A DNA stretch of 64,000 bases from Bombardia bombarda (taxonomy: Eukaryota; Ascomycota; Sordariomycetes; Sordariales; Lasiosphaeriaceae). The position numbers and the translations under genes were made by a program. The DNA is taken from positions 1,054,001 to 1,118,000 of the forward strand of contig JAULSR010000001.1 in the NCBI GenBank assembly GCA_030512295.1, given 5' to 3'. Below the pieces are notes generated by a model. It worked only from the letters and a program-made list of their open reading frames with translations, was not told the origin of the DNA and did not search any database. How positions within the stretch are numbered: the first letter of the stretch is position 1; each line of letters begins with the position of its first letter. This document shows, piece by piece, positions 44,568-55,906 of the stretch.

Positions 44568-46744
44568 ATGACGGGAACAGAAGCCATGGAGAGGACGAGC
44601 GGGAGCGAGCCCAAGGACCAAAAGTCCGAAAGCGACACCAAGCCCAAGGATCATCACCATGCGCCTGCCGCAGACGATGGCCACAGGACGCCCAAGAAGA
44701 GGCGCAAGGTCAATCATGGTATGCTGGAGTGGCTCTATTCCGACCCAGGCACCCCCCCTCTCACCCCCTCTCACCCCCTCTCACCCCCCTATTATACCCC
44801 TTTTTTGCAGTACCTACCTAGACCTCTATGGCAGACCATCCGGGCTAACGTCGCATGCGCGTTCCTACAGCTTGTCTATACTGCCGACGATCTGTAAGTC
44901 ATCCCAATACGCCGGACACTAACCCCCATCCCCCTCCCCCTCCCCCTCCCCCTTTCCCCCCCTGTCCAGCAATTGGTCCGCTCCTCGTGCTCGCCCACGG
45001 CCAGCTGCCACGCCGAAGGAGTCTTGCAGTGAACTGGGTGACCACGGCATGCATCTATCGAGTCGTTCCAGTAGCTAACCATGATTTTCTGCTTCTCTTC
45101 AGCACATGACGTGCGATCTCGTATGTGCCCTTTCTCGTTATCGTCAGATGGCTTGAAGTATTGGCCCCCCCAAGCTGGTTTGGACAAATTCATTGACTAG
45201 TGTTTGTGGCATCGACAGGAGAGGCCCTGCACGAGATGTATCAAGCGCAATATAGGGCATTTGTGCCATGACGAGCCTCGAGATCAGGACTCAAGGAAGG
45301 CCAAGAGTGCCCTCGCGCCGTCATCAACCCACGAATCGGAGTCTCAGTCTGACCTAGGACGCAGCGCCATGGACCAGCCCAGCGGCTCCATGAGACTGCC
45401 CTCTTTTGACTCGGCCAGCATGGGTAACGGGCCTGGCCCTGGACCTGGGCAGGTCACAAAGCCTACCTTCGAGGCGGCAACGCTAAGTCGGAGCAATCCT
45501 CTACAGCTCGTGCAACCCACGGTAGTGTCTGGCATACAGGCCAATCCCCTGAACAGTAACATGAGCCAGAGTACGTCTTTTGACCTTTCAACTGCGTTCT
45601 TTTCACGCGAGCTGAAGTTGACGTCTGCAGTCCCCGGTTTGAATACCTGGTTCACCAACGAAAATCATTACCACGACATGCACAACTATCATATTCCAAA
45701 CGAGTTTAACCTTTTGAATGATTTTCTGCATCTCCAATCGAATGCGTTTGAGGACAGCGGCCAAGCGTCCGATGAGCAGAACCAGCTCCTCGGGAGCAGC
45801 AGCCAGCCCGATACCCTCCCGGGCTTTACCAGTAGCAACAGCTTACTACCCCCAGTGCCACCCAAGGGGGTTCCATGCCTCCACCAAACGTCGAGCAAGC
45901 CAAGGCGACTGGCAAGTCAACGAACAATCTTTCAGCAGACAAGACTCACGAATACTATCTCCAAGCCGCCGATCCATCCGGTAACGACACGCCCGAGGAG
46001 CGCATGCAGCGCGTCTTAAAGGCCAAGTACGAGGCCGGGCTGTTGAAACCCTTTAGCTACGTGATGGGCTACCAACGGCTGTCGGTGTACCTGAGCAGTC
46101 ACGTCAATCCGATATCTAAACAGAAGATCATCAGGCAGCTCGATCGCTTCAGACCGCTGTTTCGCGAGAAGATGCAGGCCCTGACTGACATGGACCTCGT
46201 CATTGTCGAGATGTGGTTTGAAAAGACTCTGATGGAATACGACCGTGTATTTGCGAGCATGGCTGTACCAGCCTGCTGCTGGAGAAGAACAGGAGAGATT
46301 TTCAGGGGCAACAAAGAGATGGCCGAGCTCATCAACGTCCCGGTAGAAAGTCTTCGTGGTGTAAGTGCCAGACTACCGGAAGCATGTAAACTGATGCAAA
46401 ACGGACATCTCCTAACCTGTTGGCATTAGGGCAAAATTTCTTTGCACGAGATACTCACAGAAGAGTCAAACGTACGATACTGGGAAGAGTTTGGGACAAT
46501 AGCATTCGACCCAGCACATGATACCCTCCTCACAGCCTGCTCTCTTAAAAACCCCGATGACCGGTCGAATGATCCCGTCATAAACTGCTGCTTCTCTTTC
46601 AGGATTCGGCGGGACGACCACAAAATGTAGGCCCATCCCCTATTTCAAGCCCAGGGCATTGTATGGACGAGACCTCTCTGTATGCTAACTAACCCCTGCA
46701 GCCCGAGCTTAATTGTCGGAAACTTCCTCCCTCACGACCCCTAA
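44568..46744 (+). CDS. acuK: ERT1/AcuK-type zinc-cluster regulator of gluconeogenesis (one apparent frameshift)
   Basis: Six exons, 44568-44718, 44871-44893, 45103-45120, 45219-46360, 46430-46626 and 46702-46744. The Zn(II)2Cys6 cluster (NHACLYCRR, SHMTCDLERP, CTRCIKRNIGHLC) has the CX2CX6CX5CX2CX8C spacing. It is spread over four exons, including microexons of 23 and 18 nt. The C-terminal half has the conserved 'THEYYLQAADPSGND' and 'LTDMDLVIVEMWFEKTL' segments and a PAS-like region, and it ends LIVGNFLPHDP. Known AcuK/ERT1 proteins activate gluconeogenic and non-fermentable carbon genes. The exons total 1574 nt. The frame changes within the G-run at 45866-45870, and one extra G gives 1575 nt (524 aa). 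A missing base in the assembly is most likely. The N-terminal linker sequence is poorly conserved, so the exact site is inferred. Confidence 0.9.
44751..44790. repeat. C-rich 10-bp tandem repeat in ERT1 intron 1
   Basis: About three and a half copies of a CTCTCACCCC-type unit. The complementary strand has regular runs of four to seven G. Confidence 0.75.
44923..44962. repeat. CCCCCT repeat in ERT1 intron 2
   Basis: Repeated runs of five or six C separated by one to three bases. The template strand could form a G-quadruplex. It lies just after the 23-nt microexon. Confidence 0.75.
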
Positions 46745-47365
46745 TACCTTAGATAAACCCTGATTATCCCGTGTCGTGATTTGCCACCACGCAATCCCTT
46801 CGGTACCTCTCCTCTCTCGGTGTGCGACTCCTAGGGCCCTGGGAGTTTCGCCCTTAAGCAATAACGAAAACAAATAGCAGCAACCAGGTTTGCTCTGATC
46901 TTTGGTGATTGATGATTCATTTTCGACGTCCACAGACCCAAATGCTCCTGGAACATATGTTTAAAGGTGGGAGGTGGGAATTATAGGTGCGAGATGCTAC
47001 GGGTGGTGCTGTGGGAGGCAAGCAGGCCGTAATTGAGGGATTGATAGAAGGGAGGGTTGGTCGGTCGCACCTTCCGTGGGTTGGCATTGCAGGAGTATTT
47101 CATAGCATTCAGGTACGGAAGGTACCACCTTGTGAAATAGAATAAACTTAAATCTTTTAACACCTTTGCTCGCATCTCATTCCCTCTAACTTGCAGACTC
47201 CGAATAGGTGTGTCGGCCGTCGCATTGAGAGGTCTATGATCAGCAGTCCGGCCCTCTATCCTCGAGACCTTCGTCTCTGGGCACCTGATAGCGACAACAC
47301 ATCGCGAAGACGACTGTGTCGCCGTTTCTACAAAAAAGTCTAAACTTCTACTTCCCAGCGACACC
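46745..47365. other. Spacer between ERT1 and SPO22/ZIP4
   Basis: This holds the ERT1 3' UTR and the SPO22 promoter. No gene is recognised. Confidence 0.5.
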
Positions 47366-50300
47366 ATGCCCGGGGAGCTGCCCAAAGTTGCGCCACAAGT
47401 GGCAGCCAAGGCGCGAAAACACGTCGAAACGGCGCTCGGTATGTGATCCTAAAACATCCTAAAGACTATTGCTGCAGCTCGGTACCAGTCTGACCTCTAA
47501 CCCGCGCCAGTCTTTGTCAGTGACCTCTGCAAAATTTTCTCGAGCAATCCAAGTGATGTCCCGGCAACAGACGAGCTGGTCGACCAAATCAGCGAACATG
47601 TCAAGAAGCTTCATATGTGCCACCAGAAATACATACACGGCATTGCTGGCGACCCCGAAGTCAATGAGCAAGGGACGCGGCTGTGGAATATTTGCGCACG
47701 CCTGCGCCGGGAATGTGAACCAACAGCGGAGCGGTTGAAACGGCTTTTTCTCCATGGGCGCGTCCTCGCCTTCCATCTCCTCGTGATTGCGAAGCCCAAG
47801 GAGAAGTGCAAGGCACACAATATGATCCATGTCGTGAAGCTGGCGCTGAAGGCTACTCGAAATTGCATAGGTATAGGCTGAAGCCACGCCATAATTGTTC
47901 TTTTGTTCTTGTTCTTGTTCTTGTTGCTGTCGCTAGTTGTGTTAGCTAATAGGTTAATTCATCTTCACAGACAGTTCCGAGCCTGCCTTGGCTACAGCGC
48001 TGTTGCAGACAGCTGCTGATTACAAGGCCCAACTGCAGAATATCGCATCTAGCCTGCCATCGGATGAGATGAATGAATATAACTGCCTGGAGGTGGAGTA
48101 CTTTACTGTTCGAACTGCTCTTGTAAGTAGACTGGGTCTGCAAATAAGCCCATATCCAAAACATTTCGCCTGCCGATTTCTAACTGCCCATCAACAGTCG
48201 TGGATAGAGAACAGACTTGATGTTGCCGAGCATATGTACATCAAGGGGGAGCGTCTCCAAAAGTTTCTCACACCCGCCTACGCGGAGAAGCTTGCTGATG
48301 TTCTGTATGAGATCGGGAAGTCCTTGAGTGTCCGGTCCGACTACACAATGGCCATCAAGTGGCTGGAGCGAGCAAATACGATTATCAACGCACAAAGTCT
48401 CGAAAACCTATCCCGCGAAGGTATCGAATTGCGGTTGGCTGTTCTGCAAGCATTGGTCACCGCCCTACTGGGTTCTGATACTACGGAGGGCCTCGAGCAG
48501 GCCAACAAGTATGTTGATTATATTGAGTCTCAAGTAGGCAACAAGCTTGTGGTCCTGCTTCTGAGACTCGAGCTGCTGCAGAAAACTCCGGCAGAGGTTT
48601 TCGATGGCGATGCCTATGCCGATATCATACGACTCATGATGAAAAGCTTCAACTCCTCCGATTCGGGTTTCAAGCTCATTCTCCACCATATCAGAAAGTT
48701 ACACGACAAATGTCCCGGTATCGGTTGCACAATACTGGATGAGTTTATCCTTTCTCTTGGAGTTTCAGAGATTAACGATTGGGTGGAGAAAGCTATAGTC
48801 ACACGGCTTTATGTGATAACAGGCAACCACCAGAGAGACTCTGTCGAAGTTATTGATGCTGTGTATGACATGTTCTCACGTCTAGCCGGGCCATTAAGCG
48901 CACTGGCTGCCGTTGCATCACAGGCTGTAGGCTATCTTTTGGTGTAACTGCAAAGTACTATACTGACACTTGGCATAGCTGATCTGGAGAAAGTCTGAAG
49001 CGAACTTCCGTCAGGGGCAATACGAGTTGGCAGAAAGATGGTGCCGCCTTTCACTGCATACTCTGTTCCAGAATGGAGGCCCTGTCAACACGTCAAAAAT
49101 AGAGAGGTATACTACCATTTATCTTATCATTAGTTGAACAGACAATGCTGACTTTTAGAAAGAAAGTTACTTCTTTGCGCCCTCGGGAGGAATAACTTGG
49201 AAAGTGCGACTTTGATGATCCAAAGCATGTCAAAACAGAGCTGTGAAGATCCCATGACAGCCTATCTCGCATTCAAAGTAGCCATCCGGGTTGAGGATCG
49301 AGCGCTTGCTGAGCGGTGTCTCGAAGCGGTCAGCCTATCGCCAGATCATATCGACTATCTCGGCGCCTGTATCGCGGAGTCTCAAAAGGTAGGGGATATA
49401 GCCTGTGCCATTGCAGCACTGAAGAAGCTCCAGGAGAAGTACGAGTACAAGGAACCGAATGCAATAAACTTGCCAGCTCTGTTTCGATGCACTATTCGAC
49501 TCCTGAATTTACTAGTTGAGAAGTCAGGCACAGATAAGAGTGAACTGGTCAATGACTTGTGCCAGCAATTCGACGCTGGTGAGTTTTCCTCCCTCATTCA
49601 TCATTCACATTCATTTGGTACTAAGACGTTGATTATTCCAGTCGTCCTAGCGCTTGAGCGACAGCAACAAGAAGACGAAGGAAGCATGCTCCTCAATGTT
49701 GATGAACTGGAATGGTTCAGCAGAAACGCTTACAATCTGGCCCTGAAACATTCATCCACCTGGGACCTGCGGTATGTGGTGAGAATGCTGACTGCCTGCG
49801 TGAGTATCATCGACCATTTCCCTTCGGATCTAGGATCCACGGTTGAGCAGTCGCTCAAGACTCTCTTTTCTCGCTTCATCATCGCTTCGGCACTGGTTTC
49901 CCTGGCAAGAACCCAAGACAATGTCCAGAAACAGCTACGAGACTATCTTGAGATGCGGACACATATTAAAGCCTTCGACAATCAGCTGCCAGAGTACTTG
50001 TTACATCTAGACGAGCAGTCTAGAAACGACATGATTCGAAAGCATGCCATGCTGCTTGCCTTCGACTTTGAGGCAGCGGTAGCTCTCGGTCAGTGGGAGG
50101 ATTTGGGCGGTATTGTGCAGAGAGCGGTTTCATGTCGAAATGTTGTTGCATATCAGTCCATGGCAGATAGCCTACTCCGAGCGCAGGCTCCAGGGCAAGG
50201 TGTGTATAGTGTAGCTTCTGGAGTCTTTTCACGTACTTAACTTGCTGACCGGGTTCCTTGCATCGAAGTTCTCTACTCGACGATGCGGAAGATTGTTAAC

Positions 50301-50717
50301 GAGATTTGGGTCCTCGAGACGTTCGATGCTGTGAAGCTGGCCAAATACACACGCTGCTTGTTCCAGGCGACTCTGCCGCTGGATGATGGATTGACGATGA
50401 GCTTGCTGGACGAAGCATGTAACAAAGCTCGGGAACTGCGCGAGGTGAGAATATGCTCTTTCAAACTGCTTCTCTTGACTTGACTAATCTGTGCTTAGAA
50501 CGAAGGCAGCTGGCCCGAGGAAGAGCTGGAGTGGATGGCAACAACAGCTTTCAACCACTCGATTGACTGCTATGGTGCCCATGAGAGCGAAAGGGCCAAG
50601 GAATGGGCGACGAAGGCCATGAATCTGGCACATTACTGCAGTGATGGCGGTGGGTTGGAAAGGGCTTTGCAGGGGAGGTACATGAGCTTAAACCTCGATC
50701 ATGAAAGGCCGAACTGA
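47366..50717 (+). CDS. zip4: SPO22/ZIP4-type meiotic TPR protein
   Basis: Nine exons, 47366-47438, 47511-47870, 47971-48122, 48198-48926, 48979-49106, 49163-49578, 49642-50199, 50269-50444 and 50499-50717, give 936 aa. All joins keep frame. The N-terminal part contains 'GTRLWNICARLRRE'. TPR-like helical repeats follow ('FRQGQYELAERWCRLSLHTL', 'ALAERCLEAVSLSPDHIDYL'). The C-terminus has the conserved 'EEELEWMATTAFNHSIDCY' and 'WATKAMNLAHYC' segments. In yeast and plants ZIP4/SPO22 is a scaffold of the ZMM group. It acts at crossover sites on meiotic chromosomes and is needed for class I crossovers and synapsis. Presence of an intact copy argues that the lineage keeps a meiotic programme. Confidence 0.93.
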
Positions 50718-51092
50718 ATATTGTGATGGCGCTGAGCTGAAGCATAATTGGCGTCTGCGGATATGGCGACGTTTCTATATAATTGGCTGTTAATTTGACT
50801 TAATGTCTGCACATCGTTGCGATTCGTATTAGCTGGTTCGGTGAGATAGTCAGAATAGTCCAAATCGTGAGCACGCAACCCTATCTGAATTGTGCTAATC
50901 TCTGATATATCTGGCGTGAGGCCTCGCGGGTCCAAGACCACGCACTGGACGGACAGCATTTCACAATATTCTGCTTCCGAACCACCTAGCCATGCTCGAT
51001 CCTCCCCTGTGCTTTTTAAAAAAACTGGCAAAAGACATAGCTGTCAAGTCCCGGTATGTCGTCGTCATCGTCGTCGTCGCATATCTATAAAA
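50718..51092. other. Convergent spacer between SPO22/ZIP4 and LSM1
   Basis: This 375-bp stretch holds 3' UTRs only. A (GTC)n/(GAC)n-type trinucleotide run is present at about 51060-51080. Confidence 0.5.
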
Positions 51093-51813
51093 CTAATTCT
51101 CCCCTTCAAAGCCAATCGTAGAGAGCTTCTTGACCTTTGCCTTCTCCTTGATCTTCTCCTCGAGCTTCTTCTGTTTTGCGAGGGACTTGACCAGCTCGAC
51201 GTCGGCCAGGTCGTATCCCGCGGGCGGGTCGTCGTCCCTGTCGAGGTCGATCTCGCCCAGCAACAGCACGTTCTCGCCGCGCACCAGGAAGATGCCGCGC
51301 TCAATGTCTGCGTAGAGTCCCCGCGTCTGGTTCGGCGCCGTGCCGGGGGGCACAAAGATTCGCTCCTTGGTGGACTGCAACACCAGGTTGGCTGGTTCCC
51401 GCGGAATCACACCATGTTAACCCAATTGCCCCTTTCGTTTTCTACTAGATCCGGCTTTGCATACCAAACTGATCCCAACTTCGAAGGATGCCCAATAGCT
51501 TTCGTCCGTCGCGGAGGGCGATCATCAATTTCTCTGCGCTGGGGCGTTAGTGGTACTCTTCCAAGGGAGGGAGAAAGGAGGAGGAGATTGGGAAGTGCCA
51601 GCAGTTAGAGCAGGGCATCAGTTGCTTACTGTCTGTGAGGTCCAAAAGCTGGGCGGCAGTCGTGAACATTTGCGCGGGCAGCTGTGGCAGCTGGGGAGGG
51701 CGACCAAGGGCAGCGGGGGGCATGGCGCCGCCGCCAGCAGCACCACCACCATTACCGCCGCCTAGGCCCTGCGGTGGTGGAGGTTGGTCAGAAAGTGAGA
51801 GATTCTCCATCAT
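51093..51813 (-). CDS. lsm1: LSM1, Sm-like subunit of the cytoplasmic mRNA decay complex
   Basis: Three exons, 51813-51630, 51533-51465 and 51391-51093, with introns of 96 and 73 bp, give 183 aa. Two ATGs in tandem start the frame. A Pro/Gly-rich N-terminus of about 50 residues precedes the Sm fold. Sm1 is 'KLMIALRDGRKLLGILRSWD', continuing FANLVLQSTKERIF across intron 2. Sm2 is 'RGIFLVRGENVLLLGEID'. LSM1 defines the cytoplasmic LSM1-7 ring, which with Pat1 binds oligoadenylated mRNA 3' ends and promotes decapping. The Gly/Pro-rich leader is longer than in yeast. Confidence 0.93.
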
Positions 51814-52702
51814 GGGAAGAACCAGGTTGTAAGCTGGATATAAATTGAGATGGCCCAGTCCATCGGCCCTGGCTGATGCAACTTCAAAATGGTGGGTTGT
51901 GATGTCGCCTGGAGGGGGGGGTGGACGCCGCCGAGGGCGGGTGCTTGATGATCTCCAAAATATGGAGCTCCAACTCTGACGCCGCTTCCCTCCCAAAATC
52001 AATTCCCCGTTTGCTAGTGTAGGTTTTGGCAAGCACGGGCCACCTACTTACACAGTGGTGTAAAGCGCTGCTTGCCACCTGCCTTGCCACCCACTGACCT
52101 CGAAGCTGCTTGGCGGCTTGGCCCTCTTTTTGAGTTGATCTCCACAATTGCTTGATTTACAGCGCCTTGTGGGGTCATTTGGCATGGGATTCAGCCACAT
52201 ACCGGGGTTAGAAGGGTAAGAACAAGCGCCGAGATCTTGGGCAAAGCCACAGCTTAGTGGAGCACACAATGGGTAGCTTATTGTGCCTGGGACAAGTTGG
52301 GGTTAGGTCCATACTACACAGTAGGCGGCCGGCCATCGGCACCCCATTGGCGTTGCTGTAGCCATCCGGCCGCCTTTTCCATCCTGCTACTTTGGTGCTT
52401 CCGTCTAATGTTGTGTCAAAACTCGAGGGCGTCTTATTCACACAGCTCAAGCTTCCTATTGTCTCCAAAATATGCGCAAATCTTTGCCTGGCACGAGACG
52501 CTCTCCCTTCCCTTTCTGATCAACACAGAAGGTTCAAAATTTGGAGCTTTCGCCCTCCCGCGCACTGCTGCCAAAGCCTATTCTCGTCGATCAGCCCCTC
52601 GTCTTGTCAGCTGTCGCTCTCCGCTCTTGGGCACTCTACTCGTTTTGCTCCTTCCTCCTTACCCAAGCAAACTACGTCTTCATTCGACACACTGCCTATA
52701 TC
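51814..52702. other. Divergent promoter region of LSM1 and the Sds3-like gene
   Basis: No further gene is recognised. The frame of the following gene is open back to about 52541, but the chosen ATG at 52703 starts the conserved part. Confidence 0.5.
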
Positions 52703-54491
52703 ATGGCCACCCACGATAGTAGCATGGCCGATACACCTGCACATCGAGCCGACCGCCGTTTGAATGGCTCTCCTCCACCGGCGGCGCAGTCAAAACGGGA
52801 CAAGCGACGCAACATGCTCGTCGATCGTCTCAACTCGCTCTCTGACAAGCTCAGCAAAGACCGCGACCAGTCTTTTCGAGAGCAACTGCAAAAGATACAG
52901 ATTGACACCAGCCTGGTCATGCGGATAGATCCCTACGTCGACCGCCCCATGGACGACTTTGAAGAGGATCAGCAAAAGCTACGTCAGCTAGGCGGAGACG
53001 TCGACAGCAATGCCGCGCCCCGAACGCTGCTCGAGATGGCGGGACCTAGATTTTCCTCGTGGATGGAGAAGGTCCAAGATCTTGTCGAGCAGCGCGACTA
53101 CGCGCTGACCAAATACAAAGTATGCTCACTTCGTCGCTCTTGTTCGCCTGCCCCTCGATTTCCAAAGCTGACTCGCACGTTCCTAGTTTGATTATGAAAA
53201 GAAGATCGCCGAGTTTAAGGCTACGCATGCCTACAAGCTCGAGACAGCTAAGCGAGAGCATCGAGCCCTCTCCCAGACCCTCCGCGATCGCTTGATCAAC
53301 GCCATTACATCCAAGAAGTTTAGGCTCAACAAGGAAAAAGAGGCGCTCGAAATTTCAGATGCGTCTGCCCTCTTGTTGCATCCCAACCAATTCAGCATCA
53401 CGAACCCCGCCAGCCCAGGAGGGACGCATAGCAAGCGAGCCACCCGGCTAAGGCGAGAGATGGAAGATATGGCTGGCCTCGAGAAGAAGAGGAAGAGGAA
53501 TAACAATGATGACGACGGCTCTCCAGCTCCGCAACGCCGCGCGCTGGACCCGTCCAGTACCACGCCACTTTGGCAGGGTGACCGTTTGGCCATGCGCAAG
53601 GCTACTGGTCCGATATACAGTATCGACAAACTCTTCACTGATAAGGAGCTTGCTATGACTTACAACACGGCCGCCTTGGCCGCGCACAAATACCTGCTCA
53701 CCCACAAGCCCAAGCTTGATGAGCACGGCCAGCCCATCTCGTCGCCCGAGGGCAGCGACTCCGGTACCGGGGAGCACGACGATCAAGATGGCTCCGACTC
53801 AGTACCTTCTGCGCCCGCGATGGAGCGGAACGTGTCCCATGCGACCCGTAGCGCTCGAGGCGGCGCGCACAACCCTAATTTCACCGACGACAAGCTCATG
53901 GGCTTGGAGGCGCTTGCCAACTTTGATTTCCCCGGCAACTTTGAGCGCATGCTCGGCGCAGACCCTAAGCTGCCTCCGACGTTCCCGTCGACATATGTCA
54001 AGGGGCATACGAAACAGTCTGATTTCAACACGCCTACCGCATTGGTTGCCGACGATGTCAGCAGCGACATGATGGTGATGCAGGCACTTAAACAGTACGA
54101 GCAGATCAACGGCGTTGGCTCCAACTTGTCCTCAGACAACGGAAGCCGAAAGCTTCTCGAGGTGATGGCACAGCCGACGCAAGATCGCCAATACGTCTCG
54201 TATCTTCAAGGCGAACGCCCTGCCGAGAACGAAGTGAGGAAAAGATTGGGCTTGCCCATGGTGGTGGAGCCCAGTCAGGCGGACCCGGCTGGGCTTCCTG
54301 AAGTTGCCGGCACACCGTCAAAGACAGGTCGGGCTGGTACGCCGGCACTGTCGCCGGCAAAAGGCCACGGTGCCGGTTCGATAGCCGCGCCCGCGCTGGG
54401 AGGAGTATCGATGAGCCGACAGTCAAGCGCGAACGGCGCGCCCATGAGCCGGAGTAGTAGCAGGAAGGGCCGCACCACCCGTGCTGGCTGA
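52703..54491 (+). CDS. Sds3-like subunit of the Rpd3L histone deacetylase complex
   Basis: Two exons, 52703-53119 and 53187-54491, give 573 aa with a 67-bp intron. The first exon holds 'KRDKRRNMLVDRLNSLSDKL', 'FREQLQKIQIDTSLVMRIDP' and 'FSSWMEKVQDLVEQRDYALT'. The second continues 'FDYEKKIAEFKATHAYKLET' and 'RDRLINAITSKKFRLNKEKE', a coiled coil. 'ALLLHPNQFSITNPASPGG' comes next, a segment strongly conserved in filamentous-fungal Sds3-like proteins. The rest is disordered with a basic patch (KKRKRNN). Sds3 and BRMS1 proteins tether Sin3 and the Rpd3 deacetylase. The name rests on recalled family sequence and should be checked by profile search. Confidence 0.75.
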
Positions 54492-55045
54492 GATGTGGGA
54501 TGAGGATCAAAAGGAAGGGCGTTTGGCTGGGCAGATGCGCATCTAAGGGACGCAGCGCACATGAGTTTAAGATGCATACTTTTTTTCCTTTTTATTTCGA
54601 ACATGGCAGCCTTCTGCCCCGGATGAGGCGTTTGTTTTCTTGGCTTACACGCACGCGCGCACACACATACATGCATGCATGTCATGGGGAAGTGGATAGG
54701 ATGTCAGGGGGTATCAGGGATACCTCTCATTGGGGGAGTTTTCACTCTACTTTGGTCTCTGCTTGCTCTATACCCAGATCTTTGAGCATCATGCAACAAC
54801 AGTATTTTCGCTATCTAATTACAACGAACAAAAAGAGAGATAGAGTTGGTTATTACTCATTCGCTGTCTATTATCTGTCGTCTCTCATATGGTGATATCT
54901 CCCTCTCCCATATTTTGACATATTACCTAATTATTTCAAATCAATCGCAAAACAAGCAAGCAAGCTAAAAGTGCAAAACCGGATCCGTCCATCCATCGTA
55001 CAATATACAAGACAAACAAACAAACAAACACCCCGTTGACCGAAT
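54492..55045. other. Convergent spacer with an alternating purine-pyrimidine tract
   Basis: This holds 3' UTRs of the Sds3-like and AsaB-like genes. A 36-bp RY tract at 54647-54682 is listed separately. Confidence 0.5.
54647..54682. repeat. Alternating purine-pyrimidine (CA/CG/TG) tract
   Basis: Thirty-six bases of uninterrupted RY alternation. Such sequence can adopt left-handed Z-DNA under supercoiling. It lies in the 3' region of the Sds3-like gene. Confidence 0.75.
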
Positions 55046-55906
55046 CTAGGGCCCAAACACCAACGCGCGAACCTCAATGCTCTCTCGCCCCTCGGCGCCA
55101 GGCCGCGTTCGCGGGTCGTCAAACGCCGTGTGCGCCACCCTGCCGCCCTTGACACCCGACCCTTCCTTCAATGCCTCGCTATCGAAGCACTCGAGGAACA
55201 GACGCTCGTTGCCCGTCATGCCGCTGAGGTAGTGCCACTGCTGCTCGGGACTGTACTGAATCCCAGCCGTGTAGCCCGTGTACCCGTTGTTATATCTGTG
55301 CTCGACGGGGACCACATCCTCGTCGGCCAAGGTGGCGGACGAGGCAAACGCCAACGGAAAAGACTCGACGGGGGTCTGGTTGAGCGGGCGCCAGACGTTG
55401 ACGATGCGGTAACGGCCCGCCAGCAGCTTCTCGGCCTCGGCTTCGTCGACGGCGTGGCGGCGCACGCGCATGGCGGCCGAGGCGGCGGTCTGGTCGATGT
55501 GGACGCGCTGGACGGGGGCGCGCGGGGCGGTGGGGCCGGAGCGGCGGATGGTGTGGTCGAAGAAGATGACGCGGTTAGCGCCCGGGATGTGGGCGAGCAG
55601 GAGCTGCTCGACCTCGGGGTAGTAGGTGGACTTTATGGAGGCGTCGTCGGTGAAGGAGGAGGGCTCGGCGGAGGGGGCCACGTCGAGGACGACCTGGAAG
55701 GCGTCCTGGTCGAGGGTGTAGAGGTTCTCGGAGCCGCGGATGTCGTGGATGGTGACGGGCTGCGGGGTCTCGCTGTAGTTCTTTTGGGGGAGGCCGGCGG
55801 GGGGCGTGTCGACGTGGGTGAAGGGGGTGGAGTTGTCGGAGGGGGGTTTGTAGAAGTTTAGGGTGGCGGTTACGGGGCCGCGGGGGATTTGGGAGGTGAC
55901 TGCCAT
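55046..55906 (-). CDS. AsaB/CmcJ-like hydroxylase-methyltransferase-family protein
   Basis: This is a single exon of 286 aa. It matches the fungal family named for AsaB (hydroxylase/desaturase), NvfI and the cephalosporin CmcJ/P8 proteins. The features are an N-terminal 'GPVTATLNFYKPPSD' and 'VTIHDIRGSENLYTLDQD'. HIPGANRVIFFDHTIRR comes next, and 'PVQRVHIDQTAASAAMRVRR' contains an HxD pair as in Fe(II)/2-oxoglutarate enzymes. The last parts are 'YRIVNVWRPLNQTPVESFPL' and 'QQWHYLSGMTGNERLFLECF'. Family members modify secondary metabolites. No synthase gene is near, so the substrate is unknown. It is strongly GC-rich, and a long antisense frame over it is a shadow. Confidence 0.85.
   Translation of the reverse strand: MAVTSQIPRGPVTATLNFYKPPSDNSTPFTHVDTPPAGLPQKNYSETPQPVTIHDIRGSENLYTLDQDAFQVVLDVAPSAEPSSFTDDASIKSTYYPEVEQLLLAHIPGANRVIFFDHTIRRSGPTAPRAPVQRVHIDQTAASAAMRVRRHAVDEAEAEKLLAGRYRIVNVWRPLNQTPVESFPLAFASSATLADEDVVPVEHRYNNGYTGYTAGIQYSPEQQWHYLSGMTGNERLFLECFDSEALKEGSGVKGGRVAHTAFDDPRTRPGAEGRESIEVRALVFGP

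Noticed and set aside
55130..55861. 243-codon Val/Gly-rich frame on the + strand
   Set aside because: It is a shadow of the AsaB-like gene.
42463..55906. A secondary-metabolite cluster built on the DUF1772 and AsaB-like genes
   Set aside because: They are 12 kb apart with housekeeping genes between, and there is no polyketide synthase, peptide synthetase or terpene synthase.
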